The notes under the pieces are model-generated. The model ran no database searches and was not told the origin of the DNA. It saw nothing but the letters and a program-made list of their open reading frames with translations. The translations under genes were made by a program, and so were the position numbers. Below, piece by piece: positions 1 to 9,220 of a stretch of DNA of 64,000 nt. The stretch lies in contig NZ_JAGGKP010000004.1 in assembly GCF_017873765.1 (NCBI RefSeq), forward strand, positions 62,001 to 126,000, given 5' to 3'. The DNA is from Paenibacillus sediminis. GTDB taxonomy: Bacteria; Bacillota; Bacilli; Paenibacillales; Paenibacillaceae. The first letter of the stretch is position 1. Each line of letters opens with the position of its first letter.

Positions 1-203
1 GAATATTCCACTGTGCAAAGTGATTTTAGCCGTTCCCTTAGAACAGGTTCGTAAGGCCGGCTGTAATAGTGGAGCAACTCTACCTGCGAATCAAGTCCGC
101 ACCCCTCGATTCTCGCAATCGCCACGTCGATTCCGTCGAGAGAAGTGCCCGACATTAACCCAACTACAGTGACAGCTGGTTTATCCCACAAGATGTGAAT
201 CAT
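1..203 (-). CDS. anmK: Anhydro-N-acetylmuramic acid kinase, N-terminal part (cut by window edge)
   Basis: AnmK phosphorylates and hydrates 1,6-anhydro-MurNAc to MurNAc-6-P, the substrate of MurQ. Only the first 67 codons are inside the window. The translation from the ATG at 203 contains the family's hallmark nucleotide-binding motif [12 protein letters not shown] at about residues 15-26. The start codon overlaps the nagZ stop in an ATGA, so the two are translationally coupled and belong to one operon with namZ and the upstream ABC importer. The frame is open to the window edge. Identity rests on that one strong motif and on the context; the catalytic Asp region lies outside. Confidence 0.9.
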   Translation of the reverse strand, partial: MIHILWDKPAVTVVGLMSGTSLDGIDVAIARIEGCGLDSQVELLHYYSRPYEPVLRERLKSLCTVEY

Positions 204-1855
204 GAATTCGTCACACCCCAGCCTACTGGATACTGATCACCTAGTGATACGGGCAAATGTCCCTTGAACGGGATCAGCCCAAGGAGTGCCTTCGCTGTAC
301 TTCGCAGCGTAAGGGGGCGACTTTCATAAGCCGCAACAAACGTCTTAACTTCGGGAAGCACAAGGAGATCGTACGGATTGCGAAGAGCAACCACCGCAAG
401 CGGCTTCCCCACCTTCTGTAAGCCTTGGACAAGACTTATTTGAGCAACACTAAACTGTGCATTGTATGTCCCGATGACAATTTGTTTTACATCTTCGGCA
501 GCTGCTTCATCAAGGAGGGCAGAGAGCTCTGCCGGGACATCCGCTAGCTTAGCAACCCGGTCAACGACGTCCAAACCGTTCTGAAGCAGCGCAGCACCTA
601 GACTTTGTGCATTTTTAAATGTTTCGTCAACCATTGTCACAACAGCAGGTGCGACTGTAATAACAAGCGTTCGTTCTCTTGTTAGCGGAAGCATCTTAGC
701 CTCATCTCGAATTAATGTAATGCTCGCTTCACTTACGCGACGTGCGGCTTCCATATGTTCCTCACAGCCAACCTCGACATGCTGAGTATCAACTGTGCCG
801 CCATCAATTCCCAGTATGCCGCGCTTCGCCTTCAATGCAAGCACACGCGTAACCGATGCATTAATTCTGTCCTCACTAATCTGCCCCTCTTGAACCGCTC
901 TCTCAATCGCTTCGATCGCGCCAATTTGCAGCTCTGGTGTATGACTGACGAGTACGATATCCGCACCCGCTTCAATCGCCATCACAGAAGCTTGAACGGT
1001 GCCATAATGTTCAGCGATCGCGTTCATCTCCATGCAATCGGTCATAATAATGCCTTTATATCCAAGCCGTTCACGGAGAAGACCTGTAAGTATGGCATGT
1101 GACAACGTCGCTGGGAGCTTCTTCGTCTCTAAGGCCGGAAAATAAATATGCGCCGACATCATCGCATCGACGCCTTCCTGGATTGCCCGCTTGAACGGGA
1201 CAAGCTCGATCCTCTCCACTCTATCCCAGCTGTGAGCTATCGTTGGCAAATCCAAATGTGAATCCACATCAGTATCCCCGTGCCCTGGAAAATGTTTGGC
1301 CGTAGCAGCTACGCCAGCATCCTGATAACCATGCACCATTCGAGCTCCGTATTCCGCAGCTGACTCAGCAGATTCTCCAAACGAACGAACGCCAATCACA
1401 GGATTACCTGGATTGTTATTCACATCAAGCACCGGAGCAAAGTTCATATTAATCCCGAGTTCACGCAGCTCCTTACCGCTAAGGTTAGCCAGTTTATATG
1501 CAGAATCCAGCGATCCAGCCGCAGCTACAGCCATATTGCCTGGCATCAGAGTAATGCCCTCCGTAATACGCGCGACCATGCCGCCTTCTTGATCGATCGA
1601 AATCCACAGCGGCACATTGCCTGAACGAACGGCAATGTCTTGCAGCTGTTCAGTAAGCCTTGCAACCTGCTGAGCCGACTCCACATTACGCGCGAAGTAA
1701 ATGACACCGCCTATTTGCTGTTCTTCAATAAATCGTTTCAGTTCATTGGTTACTTCCGTACCTTCAAAACCACAAAGCAGCATCTGTCCGATTTTCTGGC
1801 GCAAATTCATTCCACTGACGAGTTGTTCCAACTTTGTTAGTTCGCCCACTTTCAT
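200..1855 (-). CDS. nagZ: Beta-N-acetylhexosaminidase, GH3 (NagZ)
   Basis: Releases GlcNAc from the non-reducing end of muropeptides or GlcNAc-MurNAc. The GH3 motif KHFPGHG is at residues 187-193, followed by DSH (198-200) of the His/Asp acid-base dyad typical of NagZ. The nucleophile Asp is in TDCMEM near residue 273. A second GH3 C-terminal domain follows (total 551 aa). The open frame extends 21 codons further, but the ATG at 1855 has GGGGAGG just upstream and overlaps the namZ stop (ATGA, 1852-1855). No signal peptide is visible at this start, so the enzyme is probably cytoplasmic, unlike secreted B. subtilis NagZ (YbbD). It sits between namZ and anmK. Confidence 0.93.
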   Translation of the reverse strand: MKVGELTKLEQLVSGMNLRQKIGQMLLCGFEGTEVTNELKRFIEEQQIGGVIYFARNVESAQQVARLTEQLQDIAVRSGNVPLWISIDQEGGMVARITEGITLMPGNMAVAAAGSLDSAYKLANLSGKELRELGINMNFAPVLDVNNNPGNPVIGVRSFGESAESAAEYGARMVHGYQDAGVAATAKHFPGHGDTDVDSHLDLPTIAHSWDRVERIELVPFKRAIQEGVDAMMSAHIYFPALETKKLPATLSHAILTGLLRERLGYKGIIMTDCMEMNAIAEHYGTVQASVMAIEAGADIVLVSHTPELQIGAIEAIERAVQEGQISEDRINASVTRVLALKAKRGILGIDGGTVDTQHVEVGCEEHMEAARRVSEASITLIRDEAKMLPLTRERTLVITVAPAVVTMVDETFKNAQSLGAALLQNGLDVVDRVAKLADVPAELSALLDEAAAEDVKQIVIGTYNAQFSVAQISLVQGLQKVGKPLAVVALRNPYDLLVLPEVKTFVAAYESRPLTLRSTAKALLGLIPFKGHLPVSLGDQYPVGWGVTNS

Positions 1856-3027
1856 TCCTCCCCATACAGCAAATAGGATTTTCGAATGATCTTCCACTCT
1901 TCCGCCTGTTCTCGCCAACTGTCTACGATCAGTCTTAGACCATCGTCCGTGCCGATCAACCTTCGTACATCATCTCCGCCGGTCAACAAATCAATAAAAT
2001 ATCGGGACCGATCTTTAGGCGGCTCCAGCCATTTAAAGTGATCTGGATGAAGATTCATGACCTCATGAAGCAGTGTAAGCCCCGTCCGCACAGACTCGAA
2101 ACGTTCTATGTCAGTAACAAATAATCTCACCCCATCGCATAGCTCTCCTTGATATTTAGAAAAGGTCGGCGACATATATACCGAGTGAAAGTGCACTCCG
2201 GGTAATCGATACCCATTCAAACGCTCAGCGAGCTTCCGCCCATCTAACCAAGGCGCACCGATCCATTCGAACGGCCTTGTCGTACCTCTTCCTTCTGAAA
2301 CGTTCGTACCTTCAAACAAACAAGTACCCCCATACACCCGCACCGTATCCATTGTGGGAATATTCGGGGATGGCATCATCCAAGGAAGCCCTGTAGCTGT
2401 GAATTCCATGCTCCGATTCCACCCTGTGAGCGGAACGATGTCCAGATCACACCCCAGCCCTCGTAGATCATTCATCATCCTAGCGAGTTCACCAATCGTC
2501 ATTCCAGTACGGATCGGCATTGTCCACGCCCCGACCATCGACTCGAACCCAGCCTTTAAGAAGCCGCCCTCACACAAGGCGCCTCCAAGAGGGTTCGGAC
2601 GATCGAGAACGAGCAAACTTTTCCCATGTTCCGCACATGCTTCCATCACATAAGACAGCGTCGTCAAATAGGTATAAAATCGTACGCCTAAGTCCTGTAT
2701 ATCGAAGACGACCGTGTCCACATGCTGCAGCATATCAGCCGTCGGTTTTTTACTTATCCCATATAAACTAAATACCGGTACGCCGAACCTTTCATCCTGG
2801 ACGTCCTCTACCCGTTTTCCTGCTTGAAGCTCTCCATAGAGTCCATGTTCACAGGCAAAAAGGGCCGTCAAAACAGACGTTTCAAGGTTGCTGCACACTT
2901 CTATAGAAGAGCGAAAATCCGCAGTAATGCCGGTTGGGTTCGTCACGAGTCCAATTCGCCGCCCAGTGATAAGTGGGTGCCCTAGGCGCTGCAGAACGTC
3001 GATTCCTGTCTCTACGACCGTGCCCAT
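1852..3027 (-). CDS. namZ: Exo-beta-N-acetylmuramidase (NamZ/YbbC family, DUF1343)
   Basis: 391 aa matching the DUF1343 (YbbC) family, whose B. subtilis member NamZ removes MurNAc from the non-reducing end of peptidoglycan fragments. The N-terminal half holds family-type segments such as RIGLVTNPTG and the stretch VVFDIQDLGVRFYTY; the C-terminal half holds PSPNIPT and FEGTNVSEGRGTTRPFE. The start ATG at 3027 follows a GGAGG site. The ORF overlaps the preceding membrane-protein gene by 16 nt and nagZ by 4 nt, a tight operon. No signal peptide is seen, so it would act inside the cell on imported oligosaccharides, whereas B. subtilis NamZ is exported. That localisation is an inference. Confidence 0.9.
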   Translation of the reverse strand: MGTVVETGIDVLQRLGHPLITGRRIGLVTNPTGITADFRSSIEVCSNLETSVLTALFACEHGLYGELQAGKRVEDVQDERFGVPVFSLYGISKKPTADMLQHVDTVVFDIQDLGVRFYTYLTTLSYVMEACAEHGKSLLVLDRPNPLGGALCEGGFLKAGFESMVGAWTMPIRTGMTIGELARMMNDLRGLGCDLDIVPLTGWNRSMEFTATGLPWMMPSPNIPTMDTVRVYGGTCLFEGTNVSEGRGTTRPFEWIGAPWLDGRKLAERLNGYRLPGVHFHSVYMSPTFSKYQGELCDGVRLFVTDIERFESVRTGLTLLHEVMNLHPDHFKWLEPPKDRSRYFIDLLTGGDDVRRLIGTDDGLRLIVDSWREQAEEWKIIRKSYLLYGEE

Positions 3028-3704
3028 TCGTGACCTCCAGCTGTTCCGGCGCTTTCCCCTTGCTCTTCTTCATGATGAAGAACATTATAACTAACTTTAT
3101 GTTGATAAACCGCCCATATACCACCAAACAAAAAGGCGAATCCGACAACCGTTAATAGAAGAGGTACCAGTATAAATACAACCTGGATACAAGCGCCGAG
3201 TGTGTAACTTGGGTACCGGAAAAACAGCTTCACACTTTCTGCCATCGCCTTAAAAATACCCATTCCTTCCTGCAATACGAGCTGCAGTGTGTAAAATTGG
3301 GATACGAGCGCCATCGCGACAAAATAAGTTTGAAAAACAGCAATCGCCAAATACATGAATCCTTCTTTATCACCGTAGTACCACCACGTCGACCATAAAA
3401 TAAGTCCGAGTAATACACATAATATGCCGAACAAGGCAGATGTTCCAAACCCTTTGACAGCTCCCTTCAATACATCGCGAAGGCCTGATTTTCCAGTCAT
3501 CGTCTTCCGGTGATAGGCGTAACACACCCCGTATACAAGCGGCATGTACAGCAGCGGAAGCAGAACCAGAGCAAATATGGTCGGCACAAGGAAAATGATA
3601 AGTACAAGTGCTGCGGAGCTGATTACACTGTATAACGCAATACGAATGATTTCTCTGTATATTTCTTTGCCCGTTTGTTTCAAAACATCATTCAGTTTGC
3701 GCAT
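3012..3704 (-). CDS. Multi-pass membrane protein of unknown function in the mur operon
   Basis: 230 aa with about five or six hydrophobic segments. A short basic/amphipathic N-terminus precedes a long hydrophobic stretch at about residues 15-50, and a charged tail (HHEEEQGE) closes the protein. The layout recalls the YesL/DUF624 proteins often found beside sugar ABC importers in Bacillota, but I see no diagnostic motif and leave it unnamed. The first ATG (3725) has no ribosome site, while the ATG at 3704 is preceded by AAAGGAG, so I use 3704. It lies between the importer ATPase (39-nt gap) and namZ (16-nt overlap), so it is co-transcribed with them. It could help uptake or be a small accessory subunit. 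Confidence 0.75.
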   Translation of the reverse strand: MRKLNDVLKQTGKEIYREIIRIALYSVISSAALVLIIFLVPTIFALVLLPLLYMPLVYGVCYAYHRKTMTGKSGLRDVLKGAVKGFGTSALFGILCVLLGLILWSTWWYYGDKEGFMYLAIAVFQTYFVAMALVSQFYTLQLVLQEGMGIFKAMAESVKLFFRYPSYTLGACIQVVFILVPLLLTVVGFAFLFGGIWAVYQHKVSYNVLHHEEEQGESAGTAGGHEWARS

Positions 3705-3743
3705 CTCTTCACGCTCTCCTTTCATATGAGTCCAATATTCACT

Positions 3744-4850
3744 TTAATACTCAATTCGTTGCTGCGTTTCCGGATCGAAAAAGTGGACCTTGCTGAAATC
3801 AAGGACAAACGTTTTACTTAGTCCCGGATAGGCAACCGTCTCTGGATGCACCTTCGCGGTCACCGTTCGGTTCCCAATAGGGAAATAGATCAAATTCTCT
3901 GACCCTAAATGCTCCACTGCCTTAATTTGTTTGGTCAGCCGATAGTTCCCTGATACACTACTCACTACGTCCTCACCGAAAATGTGCTCTGGACGTATGC
4001 CAAGTATGACTTCGCGCCCTTGATAAGCTCGTAAACCGTCCGCAATTGTATCCTGCAAGGCAAATTCTGTACCTTCTACAAAAACGCTATTGCCCAGTAC
4101 ACGTGCATCAATAAAATTCATCGGCGGCGATCCAATGAACCCAGCCACAAACATATTTTGCGGGTTTGCATACAGCTCGGCGGGGGAAGCGATTTGTTGA
4201 ATGACACCTTGATTCATGACGACGATTCGTTCGCCGAGCGTCATCGCCTCCACTTGATCATGCGTAACATAAACGATCGTTGCTCCAAGCCGTTTATGGA
4301 GATCAGCCAGCTCAACACGCATCTGAACGCGCAGCTTAGCATCAAGATTAGACAGCGGCTCGTCAAACAGAAACACCTGCGGATCTCTCACGATGGCGCG
4401 ACCAACTGCCACGCGCTGACGCTGTCCTCCAGAGAGCTCACGCGGCTTGCGGTCTAACATTTCTTCAAGACCTAATACCGCTGCAGCTTCACGAACTTTT
4501 TCTTCTATATAAGTCTTTGGTTTCTTCAAGTTTCGCAAACCAAATGACAAGTTTTCACGTATCGTCATATGCGGGTATAACGCATAATCCTGAAATACCA
4601 TTGCAATGTCACGATCCTTTGGATGCAGATCGTTAACAATTCGATCGCCGATGATGATATCACCGCTCGTCTGCTTCTCAAGGCCCGCAATCATTCTCAG
4701 CGAGGTTGTTTTACCACAGCCGGAAGGGCCGACAAATACGACGAACTCCCTATCGTTAATTACAAAATTGGACCCTTCCACCGCAGTGAAGATCCCTTTT
4801 TTCTCATCATCAAACTGTTTACGAACATTTCGAAATTCTACGCGTGCCAT
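3744..4850 (-). CDS. ugpC: Sugar ABC transporter ATPase (UgpC/MsmX-like)
   Basis: 368-aa ATPase energising the adjacent sugar permeases at the inner face of the membrane. Walker A GPSGCGKTT, signature LSGGQRQR, Walker B VFLFDEPLSNLDA and the H-loop in VTHDQVEAM are all visible. The C-terminal third is a TOBE/MOI-type regulatory domain (GIRPEHIFGED) as in UgpC, MalK and MsmX. The ATG at 4850, after AGAGGAGGAG, replaces an upstream ATG that would add 11 codons. In many Bacillota one MsmX serves several importers. Here a dedicated copy is in the operon, and the fructan importer in this window has none, so it could also use this protein. Confidence 0.93.
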   Translation of the reverse strand: MARVEFRNVRKQFDDEKKGIFTAVEGSNFVINDREFVVFVGPSGCGKTTSLRMIAGLEKQTSGDIIIGDRIVNDLHPKDRDIAMVFQDYALYPHMTIRENLSFGLRNLKKPKTYIEEKVREAAAVLGLEEMLDRKPRELSGGQRQRVAVGRAIVRDPQVFLFDEPLSNLDAKLRVQMRVELADLHKRLGATIVYVTHDQVEAMTLGERIVVMNQGVIQQIASPAELYANPQNMFVAGFIGSPPMNFIDARVLGNSVFVEGTEFALQDTIADGLRAYQGREVILGIRPEHIFGEDVVSSVSGNYRLTKQIKAVEHLGSENLIYFPIGNRTVTAKVHPETVAYPGLSKTFVLDFSKVHFFDPETQQRIEY

Positions 4851-4863
4851 GGGCTCTCCTCCT

Positions 4864-5697
4864 CTAGCCTTTAACTGCTCCAATGGTGATGCCTTGTAAG
4901 AAGTAACGCTGTAATGAAAAGAATAGAACCATCATCGGCAGCGCGGCGACCGTCGCCCCTGCCATCAGTGCACCAAAATCTGTCGCTTCTGCAAATACGA
5001 ATGAAGCAAGACCGACTTGAATCGTACGCATTTCCGTGGAACTCGTAACGAGGAAAGGCCAAAAAAAGTCGTTCCATGAAGTGACGAATGTAAAAATAGC
5101 TAATACCGCTAAACCCGGCTTCGCCATAGGGAGTATAATTTTCCAAAAGATTCCGAATTCACTGCAAGCATCGATTCTTGCAGCATGAATGAGCGAAGTC
5201 GGCAGTGAGGACATGTACTGCTTCATCAAGAAAATGTTCCCGACACTCACGACCCCAGGCAAGATGATCGCCGTGTATGTATCTCCGAGATTAAACACAT
5301 TAATAACTAAAATGTAGAGTGGAATAAGTGTGACCTGAGCCGGAATCATCATTGTGCCAAGCAACACCCAGAACACCGTTTTGTTTCCGGGAAACTTTAA
5401 CTTGGCAAAGGCATACCCGGCAAGTGAAGCAAAAAATACATTCGTTACCGTAAGTACACTAGATACAAATAATGAGTTCAACAGCCATCTGATCGCCGCT
5501 GTTTTTTCAAAAAAACGTTCATAAGGAGCGATTGACCACAATTCAGGGATCATCTTAGGTCTGAACGTAGCAGACAACTTGGTATCTTGAAATGAACCAA
5601 TAAACATCCAATATAATGGGATTACCGTAATAAGAGTCCAGATCAGTAATATAACCACAGCTACGATAAATAGAAGCCATTTCGTTTTTGTTTTCAT
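4864..5697 (-). CDS. Carbohydrate ABC transporter permease (MalG type)
   Basis: 277-aa inner-membrane permease of the binding-protein-dependent (CUT1) class, with six predicted membrane segments. The EAA loop that docks the ATPase reads as HAARIDACSEFGIFWKIILPMAKPG, shown here only to residue type: it fits the EAA-G consensus at about residues 170-190. The C-terminus LQRYFLQGITIGAVKG is characteristic of MalG-like proteins. It is placed directly before the ATPase gene and after the MalF-type permease. From context it is one half of the channel for cell-wall sugars or disaccharides. GGGGGTG precedes the ATG at 5697. Confidence 0.93.
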   Translation of the reverse strand: MKTKTKWLLFIVAVVILLIWTLITVIPLYWMFIGSFQDTKLSATFRPKMIPELWSIAPYERFFEKTAAIRWLLNSLFVSSVLTVTNVFFASLAGYAFAKLKFPGNKTVFWVLLGTMMIPAQVTLIPLYILVINVFNLGDTYTAIILPGVVSVGNIFLMKQYMSSLPTSLIHAARIDACSEFGIFWKIILPMAKPGLAVLAIFTFVTSWNDFFWPFLVTSSTEMRTIQVGLASFVFAEATDFGALMAGATVAALPMMVLFFSLQRYFLQGITIGAVKG

Positions 5698-5744
5698 ATA
5701 TACACCCCCAGGTTTTACGAGGCAAAACCGTACTCGAGCGGAAC

Positions 5745-6665
5745 TTAGTACTCGATATCGCTTGAGAAATATTTAAATTGAATAATAGATACGATAATGA
5801 TGAGTGACGCAAGCACGAATGACTGCGCGGAAGCAAGCCCGAAATCGTAAAATTTGAATGCCGTCTCATAAATGAGATAAGCAATCGTTGTCGTCGCAAA
5901 ATTCGGACCGCCTTGAGTCATGAGATATACAGAGATGAACACTTGGAATGAAGTAATTACGCCAGTGACTAGCAGATATAATGTCGTCGGCTTCATAAGC
6001 GGCCAAGTAATGCGCCGAAATTTCGTCCACATGCTGGCATGATCAATATCCGCTGCTTCATACAGTGATTTCGGGATTCCTCCCATTGCCGCAAGGTACA
6101 ATATAATGCCAGCGCCATGCGAACCGAGCCAATTCATAAGCATTAGTGACAAGAGCGCTGAGTTTGATTTTCCCAGCCAAATTAGAGGATCGATGCCAAA
6201 TAATTCAAGCAAGCGGTTCAAGAGACCACTATCCGTCGGATCAAAGATCGCGAGCCATACGATAGAGATCGTAACGCCGGAGGCTACGGTTGGTAAATAC
6301 AGAGTCGCTTTAAAGAACGTCTGCCATGAATTTTTCATTTGGTAAATGAAGAAGGATAGACCGAACGTGATTATAATATTAATCGGAACCGTACCGATGG
6401 TGAAAATGACTGTATTTCGGATTGATTTCCAAAATACGTCATCATGCAGCATTCGCTTGTAATTATCCAGTCCGATCCAGGTCGAATTCATGATGTTGTA
6501 CTTTTGAAAGCTCATGAGAAACGCTGTGACGACCGGATACAAAGTGAACGACAGAAACAACAATACTGGCGCTAAAATGAACAGATACGCCCAACCGTAT
6601 TCCCGCCAAAAGCGTTTGAACGGAGAAGGTGTACGTGGTGGTGCTGTCATCGTTTGAGTTTGCAT
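5745..6665 (-). CDS. Carbohydrate ABC transporter permease (MalF type)
   Basis: 306-aa CUT1 permease with six membrane segments after a short cytoplasmic N-terminus (about residues 1-25). The EAA motif is in the segment around LYEAADIDHASMWTKFRRI near residues 200-218. It pairs with the MalG-type protein encoded 47 nt downstream. It is separated from the binding-protein gene by a 97-nt spacer holding a stem-loop (6709-6752), which would lower permease expression relative to the binding protein. The AAGGGGG site is just upstream of the ATG at 6665. Substrate is inferred from the nagZ/namZ/murQ context, probably MurNAc, GlcNAc-MurNAc or related disaccharides. Confidence 0.93.
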   Translation of the reverse strand: MQTQTMTAPPRTPSPFKRFWREYGWAYLFILAPVLLFLSFTLYPVVTAFLMSFQKYNIMNSTWIGLDNYKRMLHDDVFWKSIRNTVIFTIGTVPINIIITFGLSFFIYQMKNSWQTFFKATLYLPTVASGVTISIVWLAIFDPTDSGLLNRLLELFGIDPLIWLGKSNSALLSLMLMNWLGSHGAGIILYLAAMGGIPKSLYEAADIDHASMWTKFRRITWPLMKPTTLYLLVTGVITSFQVFISVYLMTQGGPNFATTTIAYLIYETAFKFYDFGLASAQSFVLASLIIIVSIIQFKYFSSDIEY

Positions 6666-6708
6666 CTCTTTCCCCCTTCCTGAAGCAGAGACAGGAATTA
6701 GTAAGAAA

Positions 6709-6752
6709 GGGAAGTGACTTGCGAATCCATAAGAGGAATCGGGACACTTCCC
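6709..6752 (-). terminator. Intra-operon attenuating stem-loop after the binding-protein gene
   Basis: GGGAAGTG (6709-6716) pairs with CACTTCCC (6745-6752), with a second inner stem (CGAATCC/GGAATCG, one mismatch). On the minus strand the hairpin is followed by a pyrimidine-rich TTTCTTAC. It lies exactly between the binding protein and permease genes, a usual place for partial termination or mRNA-end protection. Confidence 0.5.
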
Positions 6753-6762
6753 ACAGGAATTG

Positions 6763-8133
6763 TTATTTCCCTAAAATTTGTTTCCCTTTTTGGATAAAAT
6801 CATCTGCGATTTCTTGCGGTGTCTTCTCACCCGAATAAAGAGCTTGCATATTTGGTTTTACAACCTGTTCTTTAAATTGTTTCATTTTAGCTGCATCATT
6901 GATATCCAAATTGAGAACGACAGGTTTGGAGATATTCTTCGCCATCGTTTCAGCCGCTTCAATATTCACCTTATTACCAAGCCCTTTTCCTGCAAAAAGG
7001 TCTGCTTGCGATTTGCGGACGAATGGCAGAACAAGTTCATTTGCAGAGTTTCCGGCTTGTGCCCCGCTTAAAGCTTCCATGACAAGGAACGTATTCTTAG
7101 CATGTTCTTCGCCTTTATCTTTCTTCTGCTTAAATGCAACATATCCTTCTCCGCCCATTGTTGTTTGTGCAGGAGCATTATCGTTATGAGGTACAGGCAG
7201 CAGTACGAAATCGATCTTTTCACCTTGCACTGTACCTGAATCGATATCTTTATTACGGTTTTGAATCATGACGTCATAATAAGGAATCGCTTTAGATATA
7301 ATGGCTGCTTGGCCTGCGTAGAACATTTCTGTACGTTTTGCCGGTGCAAGTGCAGCTGTTTCTGCCGGCATATAGCCTTTTTTCAGCAAATCTTGAATAA
7401 AAGTTAACGTATCCAATATACGCCCATCATTCCACTGGAATTCACCAGCTTCGTTCAGTACGTCTGGCATGTTATTGTTACGTGTCAACATTTCAATGAA
7501 ATCAAGTGACGTACCGTCTGTAACAAGCGGATATTGAGTGGAGCCGTCCGGTAATTTCTTCATCAGTTTACTAGCTGCAGCTTCAAACTCAGACCAAGTC
7601 CAGCCTTCTTTCTGAATCTTTTGCCAGTCAATGCCTGCTTCTTCAAGAATGCGCTTGTTACCGCCCCATGCCCATTGGAATTGGTAGAGTGGAAGGCCGT
7701 ACTGTGTTCCTTTGATTTGACCAAGTTCGAGTGTCCCTGGTAAATAATCGTCTTTAATTTCTGGTGTAAGGTATTTATCAAGCGGTAGAACAAGGCCCGT
7801 ATCTACGTACGATCCATCTACACTGTGGAAATACAAATCAGGCGGGTTACCCGCATTAAGTGCCAGGGTGAATTTCTCTGGCCCTTCTGCCCAAGATAGT
7901 ACCTCTGTTTCAACGTTGATATTTGGATGTTTTTGTTTGAAATCAGCGAGCAATTGCTTGAGGTCATCTTCATATTTACCATGCACAGGATACGTCCAGA
8001 CCACGACCGTATCTTGTTTTGCGTCTGAACCTTTTTCCCCTTCAGAGTTCCCCTTTGAGCTTCCACTATTTCCACACGCTGTAATGATTACTAGGATGAG
8101 AGCTAACATGAGTACGAGCCAACTTTTTTTCAT
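6763..8133 (-). CDS. Sugar ABC transporter substrate-binding lipoprotein, probable cell-wall sugar binder
   Basis: 456-aa extracellular solute-binding protein (family 1, SBP_bac type). The lipoprotein signal peptide has KK, a hydrophobic core and lipobox ITAC at about residues 17-20, then a Ser/Gly/Lys-rich linker. The mature part shows the usual start of the fold (VVVWTYPVHGKYEDDLKQLL). It is the second gene of the murR operon, followed by two permeases and the ATPase. No MurP-type PTS gene is present, so this protein is the best candidate receptor for MurNAc, GlcNAc-MurNAc or muropeptides. The ligand cannot be read from the sequence. AAGGAG precedes the ATG. Confidence 0.92.
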   Translation of the reverse strand: MKKSWLVLMLALILVIITACGNSGSSKGNSEGEKGSDAKQDTVVVWTYPVHGKYEDDLKQLLADFKQKHPNINVETEVLSWAEGPEKFTLALNAGNPPDLYFHSVDGSYVDTGLVLPLDKYLTPEIKDDYLPGTLELGQIKGTQYGLPLYQFQWAWGGNKRILEEAGIDWQKIQKEGWTWSEFEAAASKLMKKLPDGSTQYPLVTDGTSLDFIEMLTRNNNMPDVLNEAGEFQWNDGRILDTLTFIQDLLKKGYMPAETAALAPAKRTEMFYAGQAAIISKAIPYYDVMIQNRNKDIDSGTVQGEKIDFVLLPVPHNDNAPAQTTMGGEGYVAFKQKKDKGEEHAKNTFLVMEALSGAQAGNSANELVLPFVRKSQADLFAGKGLGNKVNIEAAETMAKNISKPVVLNLDINDAAKMKQFKEQVVKPNMQALYSGEKTPQEIADDFIQKGKQILGK

Positions 8134-8204
8134 TTGCTTCTTCTCCTTATCATTTTTATTTCTTGTTATATGTGTTACCGGCGGCTAAACTTTAGCGTAC
8201 CGGA

Positions 8205-9041
8205 TTACAACCTTTTGATCGCTTGCCTGCTCTGCTCTAGATACTCCACCGCATGCTCATAATTTCGGCTGGCAATTCCGAGATACAATATATCGATAAC
8301 ATTTAACTGGGTAATTCTCGACGCCATCGCTCCGCTGCGAATCTCGTTGTCTGTTGAAGAAGTGAAGAGAGGAATGTCAACCGTCCTGCTTAATGTTGAA
8401 TCTCCATATTTAGTAATGCTAATTGTCTGGCACCCTTTTTCTTTAGCAATCTCCGCTGCACGTACCATCTCTTTCGTCTCACCTGAATAGGAAATAAAGA
8501 CGGCAGCGTCTTCTGGGGTTAGCATAACGGCAGATGTTAACTGTAAGTGGGGATCAGAGAAGGAGAAACAAACCTTATTAATCCGCAGCAGCTTCTGCTG
8601 TGCATCCATCGCAATTAAATTCGAGGCTCCAACGCCGAATAAATAAATCCGCTTCGCCCCGTTAAGCATATCGACTGCACGCTCTACCATCCGTTCCTCC
8701 AAAATTTTCATCGTGTCACGAATCGATTGAATATTATTGTTGGATACATTTTGGATAATGGCTGAAATGCTGTCATTAGGTCTAATATCTTGATAGCCCG
8801 CAGTCACAGGTTCCTGCAAATCGCCGGCCACCTTCAATTTAAGATCTTGATACCCTTTAATACCCATCGTTTTGCATAGCCGTACAATAGCTGCTTGGCT
8901 TGCCCCGCTACTCTCGGCAAGTTCCGCAACCGACATCTGAACCATCTGATCCGGATGTTGCAAAATGAAGGTAGCAACCTTGCGTTCGGATGGATTTAAT
9001 GTTTCACACACCTCCCTCAAACGAACAAGTCCGCCGTTCAT
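8205..9041 (-). CDS. murR: RpiR/MurR-family transcriptional regulator
   Basis: 278-aa regulator with an N-terminal RpiR helix-turn-helix (about residues 1-80, including SGASQAAIVRLCKTMG) and a C-terminal SIS sugar-phosphate-binding domain (about 125-250, with YLFGVGASNLIA and VFISYSGETKE). The genomic partner set (murQ, kinase, nagZ, namZ, ABC importer) identifies it as MurR-like, probably sensing MurNAc-6-P. The frame could begin at 9086, but the ATG at 9041 has a GGGGGTG site and matches family N-termini, so I use it. Its promoter (TTGAAA, 9188-9193; TATAAT, 9165-9170) overlaps a 15-bp palindrome that is the likely autoregulatory operator. Confidence 0.9.
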   Translation of the reverse strand: MNGGLVRLREVCETLNPSERKVATFILQHPDQMVQMSVAELAESSGASQAAIVRLCKTMGIKGYQDLKLKVAGDLQEPVTAGYQDIRPNDSISAIIQNVSNNNIQSIRDTMKILEERMVERAVDMLNGAKRIYLFGVGASNLIAMDAQQKLLRINKVCFSFSDPHLQLTSAVMLTPEDAAVFISYSGETKEMVRAAEIAKEKGCQTISITKYGDSTLSRTVDIPLFTSSTDNEIRSGAMASRITQLNVIDILYLGIASRNYEHAVEYLEQSRQAIKRL

Positions 9042-9131
9042 GAATGTGACACCCCCGCAAAATGAATGGTTAGTAAAATTATTCAATATTTAATGTTAGA
9101 TTTCATAACATAAAAATTCGGAAGTCGAAAA

Positions 9132-9145
9132 TGGTATCGCTTCCA
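9132..9145. promoter_or_regulatory. Candidate cre-like site in the murR leader
   Basis: TGGTATCGCTTCCA matches 10 of the 12 constrained positions of the CcpA cre consensus TGWNANCGNTNWCA's fixed bases apart from the two W positions. It lies downstream of the predicted murR transcription start, where CcpA would act as a roadblock. Carbon catabolite control of a sugar-salvage operon is plausible, but the site is unproven. Confidence 0.35.
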
Positions 9146-9164
9146 AATGATTCCGATTGAATTC

Positions 9165-9193
9165 ATTATAGGATGAATGAAATTAAATTTCAA
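9165..9193 (-). promoter_or_regulatory. Sigma-A promoter of the murR-importer-namZ-nagZ-anmK operon
   Basis: On the minus strand TTGAAA (9188-9193) is followed after exactly 17 bp by a perfect TATAAT (9165-9170). Transcription would start near 9158, leaving a leader of about 117 nt before the murR ATG. The -35 box is covered by the 15-bp palindrome at 9178-9192. Confidence 0.75.
9178..9192. promoter_or_regulatory. Probable MurR operator (15-bp perfect palindrome)
   Basis: TGAAATTAAATTTCA is a perfect palindrome. It overlaps the -35 element of the murR promoter and lies 29 bp upstream of the murK -35 box. Its layout is close to the HexR operator TGTAATTAAATTACA, and HexR belongs to the same RpiR family. 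Both facts support binding by MurR. A looser inverted repeat TGTTA-N7-TAACA lies at 9094-9110. Confidence 0.65.
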
Positions 9194-9220
9194 CATAATT
9201 TTGGAAATATAAAATTTTAT

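Noticed and set aside
9209-9220. ATAAAATTTTAT palindrome near the murK promoter as a second MurR site
   Set aside because: Pure A/T sequence differs from the TGAAATTAAATTTCA site and such palindromes arise by chance in A/T-rich spacers.
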